NCBI RefSeq assembly: GCF_963665055.1
Contig: NZ_OY762015.1
Coordinates: 806,001-870,000 of the forward strand
Direction of reading: 5' to 3'
DNA: 64,000 bases
DNA from: an uncultured Methanobacterium sp.
GTDB lineage: Archaea > Methanobacteriota > Methanobacteria > Methanobacteriales > Methanobacteriaceae
In this document: one piece after another, positions 55,332 through 64,000 of the stretch
How the letters are laid out: each line of letters opens with the position of its first letter
Position numbering within the stretch: position 1 is the first letter of the stretch
The notes under the pieces: generated by a model
The model's database searches: none
Told to the model about the DNA's origin: nothing
What the model saw: the letters and a program-made list of their open reading frames with translations, nothing else
Position numbers and translations under genes: made by a program

Positions 55332-55410
55332 TTTTAAATGGTTAGCTATTAAAATTATCGGACTTTAAAAAAATTAGCTTTAATTCTGTATAACCCCTTT
55401 ATTTAAGCGT

Positions 55411-55490
55411 ATAAACCTTTCATTTAACTGTCTATAAACCATTCATTAACTGTGTAAACCATTCATTAACTGTGATAAACGATTCATTTA
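55411..55490. repeat. Tandem 21-23-bp repeat
   Basis: Four degenerate copies follow each other: 55411-55433, 55434-55454, 55455-55475 and a partial one at 55476-55490. The consensus is TAAACCATTCATTAACTGTG. The two middle copies are nearly identical. It lies between the SHOCT gene (whose promoter it may precede) and the helicase 3' end. Confidence 0.75.
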
Positions 55491-55509
55491 AAAAAAATTT
55501 AATCGTTGA

Positions 55510-58326
<2,817 letters not shown>

Positions 58327-58427
58327 TTAAATCAGACAGTTGTAGTGAATAACATGTATTGTAAAGTTTAGTCTAGTCTACTATTTCAAAACAAATATAT
58401 TATAATTTCGCTTGGAAAAAACTAATA

Positions 58428-58590
58428 TTTTCCGAAATTCCCATAAAAGGACATTTTCCAAAATAAAAGGAATATTTCATAATTTCCCTACAAAAAGACA
58501 TTTTTTTCAAATATAAGAAATATTTCAAAATTTCCTCACAAAACGAAATTTTTCTAATAGAAATAAATATTCCTAATTTTCCTTTAAAAA
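58428..58590. repeat. Three-copy 48-bp tandem repeat
   Basis: Units at 58428-58475, 58476-58523 and 58524-58570 (48, 48 and 47 bp) share the pattern TTC.AATTTCC..ACAAAA with a final AATAT, and a partial fourth follows. The array fills the space between the helicase start and the DUF488 gene. An open frame through it on the minus strand merely reflects the 16-codon period. Confidence 0.8.
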
Positions 58591-58615
58591 CCATTTATAC
58601 ATTATAATGTTTTTT

Positions 58616-59098
58616 TTAAAATAATCTGGTCTGGTAATCACTCCTAACTTTCTCCAGATTACCATTACCCCTTATATGAGTTATTTGGAAGTTGTTTTTA
58701 AGTAACGATTGGCTGATGAGGTGGTGACGGTGACAGTGATATGGATCCTCTTCACTGCACATGATAACAATTCGATTATCACGAGCAAGCTCCAGGAGTA
58801 TTTTAAGTCCTTCCTGATACTTTTCATCAGCCTCCATAAGGTGGTAGAGGAGTTCACCATCATGGTAAAACTTGGCATCATCTGGCTTTCCACCAATCTT
58901 ATTACCCAAATAAACGTACTCAACCTGGTATTCTTTCAATCCTTCTTCCAGGGGTTTTTTACTGTAATAGGGAGTGTATTTACTGTAGGGTCTGGTTCGA
59001 ACATCCACCACCATCCGGATATCCTGTTTCTGGATTAACTCCATGAATCGAGAGAAAGGGTGGTTGCTGTGGCCTATTGTGAAAATCATAGTTGACAT
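58616..59098 (-). CDS. DUF488 family protein
   Basis: Protein of 160 residues that matches DUF488: FTIGHSNHPFSRF at the start, VVDVRTRPYSKYTPYYSKK (about 30-48), and a Cys-containing loop IVIMCSEEDPYHCHRH (about 110-125) before the final helix. Small DUF488 proteins are widespread; their biochemical role is not established. The start is ATG 59098 or ATG 59089. Confidence 0.87.
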   Translation of the reverse strand: MSTMIFTIGHSNHPFSRFMELIQKQDIRMVVDVRTRPYSKYTPYYSKKPLEEGLKEYQVEYVYLGNKIGGKPDDAKFYHDGELLYHLMEADEKYQEGLKILLELARDNRIVIMCSEEDPYHCHRHHLISQSLLKNNFQITHIRGNGNLEKVRSDYQTRLF

Positions 59099-59301
59099 AA
59101 TCTCTTATTTCTTTATTAAGTCTAATTTAAGTATTTCTATTCAAATAAGTTCTATGAAATAAGCATATCTAATGAGATATTAGACTAATGAATATTAGTT
59201 CTATTAAAATATTAGATCAATTGAATAATTAGATCTATGAAATTAATCAGTATTCTTTAAATAAATCTGTTTTTTTTAAAAATTTGGTTTTTAAAAATAT
59301 A

Positions 59302-59616
<315 letters not shown>

Positions 59617-60102
59617 AGTTTGATCCCTCTTTAAATTATTAGTGTAATTTATTTAAAATTATTCTAAATCAGGATAAATTTTAATCTAAATCAAGATACA
59701 TCATTTAAATCAAGATACATGATTAAATCAAGAACATTTCATTCTCAATCAAGATTACATGTCTATTTTTTTAGCTTGTTTTTAATATTTTAACTAACGA
59801 AGAATTTATACTTACTGCTCAACCCTAATAAAATGACTATTAAGCCTACTAACTGACTTTTTAACCATTATTGAATCTTAACCATTATAGTAAACATTTT
59901 ATAACCATATTGGATGTTCAAAAGTGCAAATTTCTGTTACATACTGTATTGTTAAATATTCTGTAAATATAAGATGTATTAATATTTAATATAATATATG
60001 TAATAAAATTTATGATTTTTTAAAAAATAGGCATTTTTAAAAATAAACATTGAGCAATATTTTAAAAATAAATAATGGGTAATTTTGAAAAAGAGGGAGA
60101 AT
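59617..60102. other. Intergenic space with degenerate repeats
   Basis: Between 59663 and 59760 the unit TAAATCAAGATACAT recurs about five times with a period near 19 bases (clear copies at 59687 and 59706, weaker ones around them). The remainder to 60102 is very AT-rich with no gene seen. Confidence 0.55.
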
Positions 60103-60783
60103 TTATTCTTCAATAACTCCATCCCTGATCTTCATCACCCTGGTATTTTTGGTGGTATCCACATCGTGGGTAACCATAACCACAGTAGTGCCTTCATCAT
60201 TTACCTGGTGTAGAAGGTTGATTATGTTTTCTGTGGCTTCGGAGTCCAGGTTTCCTGTTGGTTCATCTGCCAGGATGAATTTAGGATGATTAACCAGGGC
60301 ACGGGCAATGGCAACCCTCTGTCTTTCTCCTCCAGAGAGCTTGGAGGGGAGGTAATTTATCCGGGGTGAAAGACCTACAATCTCTATGCATTCTTCTGCT
60401 CTTTTAATTCTGGAGGATTTATCCATCTTCTTATCACCAGTGAGGTTCCTCATGGGAAACCCAACATTATCCCGGACACTTAAAGCAGGTAATAGGTTGA
60501 AAGTCTGGAATATGTACCCAATATTTTCTGCCCGCATCCGGGTCAGTTCACCATCATTCATGGAGGATATATTCTTTCCATCTATGAAGAGATCTCCCTG
60601 GGTAGGGGTGTCCAGACCTCCAATCATGTTGAGGAGAGTTGATTTACCGGAACCAGAAGGTCCCATTATGGATACAAATTCACCTTCATCAACCGATATA
60701 TTCAATCCCCTCAGGGCGTGGACCTCAGTACTGTCCAGATTATAGGTCTTCCAAAGTCCTTCTCCCGTAATTAAACCTTTCAT
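60103..60783 (-). CDS. MacB/LolD-type ABC transporter ATPase
   Basis: ATPase of 226 residues from ATG 60783, which follows AGGTG. Walker A GPSGSGKST (41-49), Q-loop near 93, signature LSGGERQ (149-155), Walker B with LADEPTGNLDS (171-181) and the H-loop in VTHD. The TGNLDS variant marks the MacB/LolD/FtsE branch. It powers the permease encoded just upstream. The cargo is unknown; lipoprotein, peptide or drug export is typical. Confidence 0.93.
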   Translation of the reverse strand: MKGLITGEGLWKTYNLDSTEVHALRGLNISVDEGEFVSIMGPSGSGKSTLLNMIGGLDTPTQGDLFIDGKNISSMNDGELTRMRAENIGYIFQTFNLLPALSVRDNVGFPMRNLTGDKKMDKSSRIKRAEECIEIVGLSPRINYLPSKLSGGERQRVAIARALVNHPKFILADEPTGNLDSEATENIINLLHQVNDEGTTVVMVTHDVDTTKNTRVMKIRDGVIEE

Positions 60784-60838
60784 ATTATAACACCTTCTCA
60801 CTTAACATTAAATTCGATTATTATCCCTTTTTAACTAA

Positions 60839-61978
60839 CTATTCATATCTCAGGGCATCTATGGGGCTGATACGGGTGGCCAGATAGGCAGGTATGAGTC
60901 CACTGAATGTTCCAATTATAAAGACTATCACCAGAACCTGGGTGACGATGGCACTGGGTATGTTGAAACTCAGGAAGTTCACATCAGATGCGCCCATTAA
61001 CACTCCCAGTATACTGAAGGTGGGGGACATTAGTATGATTCCAAGAACACCACCGATCAGGCTCAGGATCAGTGATTCATATATTATCAGTGCCAGAATA
61101 GACCGTTTCCGGGTTCCAATAGCCCTCATGGTACCTATTTCCCTGGTTCTTTCCTTAACCGACATCATCATCACGATCATGATGATGATCACCGATACCA
61201 CGAATATAAAGAGGCTGATCATGTTCATGAATATCCTGATCTGGCTGAGGTTATCATCCAGTGTTTTCTGGGTATCATTTTGAGAGTAAATGCTGTAGCT
61301 GGGATAAGCATCCTGCAGGCTGGTCTCTGCACTGTCTATGGATCCACTGGGTATGATGATAACCGTGGATATGAGACTGGGCATTTCCATGACAGATTGG
61401 GCATGTGAAAGGGACATGACCATGGAACTATCAATGGTTAAAGGCCATCCTGTGCCTACCTGTTTCATAATACCAATCACATGGTACTGGTTTCCCTGAA
61501 CAGTTATGTCACTGCCCACAGTTGCATTGTAAGTCTTGGCAGCCTCTGATCCCATGATAACTGCATTGTCACTTTCACCCACCAGGGAATTTTTACCAGT
61601 TACAGTGGTATTTTCTATGAAAGCCTGCTCCTTACCGGGTGTGATCCCCACGATCATGGTGTAACGGGTATCGTTACTGCCCTGGATGGGTGCAAAGAGT
61701 GCTTTGGTACTTTTATCATGGTTAACCTCCGAGCGATCCAGGACTTCATTTCCCAGACTTTCCGGGAGTATACTGGCATAGGGTGGGAAACTGGTCCCAT
61801 TTTTTTCAAAGTACAATTTTCCGTTAACTGTTCCAAGGTCTCCTTTGAGCCCTGATTCCATCTCATATAAGACCAGGTTTACGGTGCCTATGAGTAAAAC
61901 ACACACCATAACCCCAAGTATACACATGGCAGTACGGCCTTTTTTGGCCTTAAAATCTTTAAAAGCGATATCCAACAT
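60839..61978 (-). CDS. MacB/FtsX-type ABC transporter permease
   Basis: Permease of 379 residues. One helix at the N-terminus (about 16-38) is followed by a large extracytoplasmic MacB_PCD domain (about 40-240). Three helices then close the FtsX domain (about 250-275, 300-325, 345-368), with KERTREIGTMRAIG in the coupling loop. AGGTTGA precedes the ATG. The ATPase gene follows after 55 bases, so the two form the complete exporter. Confidence 0.92.
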   Translation of the reverse strand: MLDIAFKDFKAKKGRTAMCILGVMVCVLLIGTVNLVLYEMESGLKGDLGTVNGKLYFEKNGTSFPPYASILPESLGNEVLDRSEVNHDKSTKALFAPIQGSNDTRYTMIVGITPGKEQAFIENTTVTGKNSLVGESDNAVIMGSEAAKTYNATVGSDITVQGNQYHVIGIMKQVGTGWPLTIDSSMVMSLSHAQSVMEMPSLISTVIIIPSGSIDSAETSLQDAYPSYSIYSQNDTQKTLDDNLSQIRIFMNMISLFIFVVSVIIIMIVMMMSVKERTREIGTMRAIGTRKRSILALIIYESLILSLIGGVLGIILMSPTFSILGVLMGASDVNFLSFNIPSAIVTQVLVIVFIIGTFSGLIPAYLATRISPIDALRYE

Positions 61979-62505
<527 letters not shown>

Positions 62506-64000
62506 ATCCCATTTTCAGGTCATGATACCATTTCTGGTTTTGAAAAAAAATGGCAGATCCTGCTAGCACTATCTCTGGGAACTATGATGGTTCCCATCAA
62601 CGCCAGCATCATCAATGTATCCCTCCCCACCATATCAGTATACTTTGGAGTGGGACTATCCACTGTCCAGTGGGTTTTAACCAGTTACCTAATCACCCTC
62701 CTGGGATTTGTACTATTCTTTTCCAGACTGGGAGACTTCTGGGGTCAAGAACGAGTGTACCTGGCAGGCCTGATTGGATTCATCAGCACCTCACTACTGT
62801 GCAGCCTATCACCCTCGGTTGAATCACTAATCATTTTCCGTGGATTACAGGGACTGGCAGCAGCCATGATGATCAGCGTGTCCATGGCCCTGGTTAGAAA
62901 ATCATTCCCCTCCCATATGCTGGGAAGAGCTCTGGGGATATACGCAGTAGCTATAGCAGCAGGTCTGGCCCTGGGCCCTGCAATTGGAGGAATACTATCC
63001 GGATTCCTGGGATGGAGATCTATATTCCTGGTGAACCTACCAGTGGGAATCCTGGACTTCATCTTCTGCTATACCATCTTAAAACGCAGCCAGAAAACCA
63101 CCGTTAAATGGGATATACCCGGAACAGTGTTGCAGTTTGTGTGCCTGTTTTTAACAGTTTACACACTGAACATGGTAGAAGTTGCAAGTTACAGTACCGC
63201 CACCATCACTGGAGCCATGGCACTGGTCAGCTTAGCGTTATTCATCTACCAGGAACTTCGAAGTGAAAACCCTGTTTTAGACCTCAAACTCTTCAAGAAG
63301 AAGACCTTCAGTGCATTTAATATAAGTCTGCACTTTAACTACCTGTGCATGTACATGATGTTCTTTGCAGTGCCATTTTACTTACAGAAAGTCCTCCACC
63401 TGGATCAGTTCACCACCGGTCTGGTGTTAACAGCTTCACCTGTTGTAATGATGACTGTATCCCCCATAAGTGGAATGTTGGCTGATAGATTCGGTTCAAG
63501 GGTCCCAGCCTTTCTAGGTGGTGTGATCTCAGCAGTGGCCTTACTTTCCATGATCCAGCTAACTGTGAACTCCACTGCAGGAGATGTTTTTATTAGACTG
63601 GCCCTTCTTGGATTTGGAACAGCACTCTTCCAGTCACCAACCAACCGGGCTTTGATGTCCCAATTACCCTCTGAAAAGGCAGGTGTGGCCTCTGGTATTA
63701 TTGCCACCACCAGAAATCTGGGTATGGTCTTTGCAGTTTGCTATGCCGGGCTTTTAATTCACCTTGCAATTTCACCCGAGCTTATGCAGGCCAGTCAGCT
63801 TTACGGGGCTGCAGCAGCAGATCTCACCGGTGGACTGCACCTGGTAGTACTTTTTGGTGCTCTTTTGAGTGTGGGTATGGCCCTGATATCCATAGCCGGG
63901 CTTAAACATAAGAGAGAATCCCTGGTTAAATATGAAAAGGTTGCAGTGGCCAAAACCATCCGCGCAGAAAAGAAACTAGTGGGTACCATTAGCAGTATAG
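62506..64000 (+). CDS. DHA2-type MFS multidrug transporter, 3' end outside the window
   Basis: Open reading frame running to the end of the window, about 498 codons. It is a 14-helix EmrB/QacA-type transporter: first helix WQILLALSLGTMMVPI with NASIINVSLPTI, motif A SRLGDFWGQERV, and motif C ALGPAIGGILSGFLGWRSIF. It exports drugs or other small molecules by proton antiport. No ATG, GTG or TTG occurs between the in-frame TAA (62503) and ATG 62580, which would cut helix 1; ATT 62530 or a frameshift in the A8 run at 62543-62550 are options. Confidence 0.85.
   Translation, partial: MPFSGHDTISGFEKKWQILLALSLGTMMVPINASIINVSLPTISVYFGVGLSTVQWVLTSYLITLLGFVLFFSRLGDFWGQERVYLAGLIGFISTSLLCSLSPSVESLIIFRGLQGLAAAMMISVSMALVRKSFPSHMLGRALGIYAVAIAAGLALGPAIGGILSGFLGWRSIFLVNLPVGILDFIFCYTILKRSQKTTVKWDIPGTVLQFVCLFLTVYTLNMVEVASYSTATITGAMALVSLALFIYQELRSENPVLDLKLFKKKTFSAFNISLHFNYLCMYMMFFAVPFYLQKVLHLDQFTTGLVLTASPVVMMTVSPISGMLADRFGSRVPAFLGGVISAVALLSMIQLTVNSTAGDVFIRLALLGFGTALFQSPTNRALMSQLPSEKAGVASGIIATTRNLGMVFAVCYAGLLIHLAISPELMQASQLYGAAAADLTGGLHLVVLFGALLSVGMALISIAGLKHKRESLVKYEKVAVAKTIRAEKKLVGTISSI

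Noticed and set aside
58400..58594. 64-codon minus-strand ORF with a repetitive sequence
   Set aside because: It is the by-product of the 48-bp tandem array, with no RBS and no protein-like composition.
60801..60801. Upstream TTG-type start for the ABC ATPase
   Set aside because: ATG 60783 has AGGTG at correct spacing, and the extra six residues do not match the family.

Overview
The window looks like the chromosome of a methanogenic archaeon of the Methanobacteriales, most likely Methanobacterium or a close relative. This is inferred from an AT-rich genome with strong GGAGGTG-type ribosome binding sites and many TTG/GTG starts, a canonical NikR, a DUF2115 protein, a cis-prenyltransferase next to an RNase III gene, a Hrq1-type helicase fused to TPRs, and secreted beta-helix and CARDB proteins. 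No methanogenesis gene or rRNA/tRNA is present to prove it.

Layout. 0-3.1 kb: ordinary genes (two metallo-beta-lactamase-fold hydrolases, a TauE-type permease, a flavodoxin). 3.5-12.5 kb: a tyrosine recombinase next to an att-like site, then minus-strand genes: a candidate three-gene system (unknown protein, HEPN protein, HD plus HSP90-type ATPase) and a run of very small genes around a palindrome/iteron patch. 12.7-21.9 kb: an AlbA_2/Schlafen-type regulator, a tail-anchored protein and a complete type I restriction-modification operon (hsdM-hsdS-hsdR). 22.0-30.8 kb: a four-gene module of a DUF2254-like membrane protein, a 1062-residue helical protein, a SIR2 protein and a HEPN-motif protein. 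30.9-35.5 kb: a minus-strand cluster of envelope proteins (transglutaminase-like, CARDB, DUF457) plus a Holliday-junction-resolvase-like protein with an altered active site. 35.9-41.1 kb: a second SIR2 gene overlapping a 928-residue paralogue of the 1062-residue protein, and a TIR protein. 41.4-46.8 kb: NikR, tandem paralogous unknowns, a NERD protein, and a PD-(D/E)XK nuclease paired with a TIGR02391/Ymh protein. 46.8-48.85 kb: a 2 kb gene-poor tract with hairpins, decayed ORFs and two more att-like sites. 48.85-64 kb: ordinary chromosome (beta-helix adhesin, uppS, rnc, helicase, DUF488, MacB-type ABC exporter, DHA2 MFS transporter cut by the window end).

The stretch from the integrase to about 48.3 kb reads as a defence island. 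An 18-bp direct repeat at 3475-3492 and 48105-48122 may mark its ends. The most interesting content is the pair of SIR2 plus large-helical-protein modules: a predicted NADase effector encoded separately from a large sensor-like protein that has no visible NTPase motif, once with an added HEPN protein and membrane protein and once as an overlapping two-gene unit. The HD/HSP90-HEPN operon is a second candidate system. All defence roles are inferred from domains and context; none can be proven from sequence alone.
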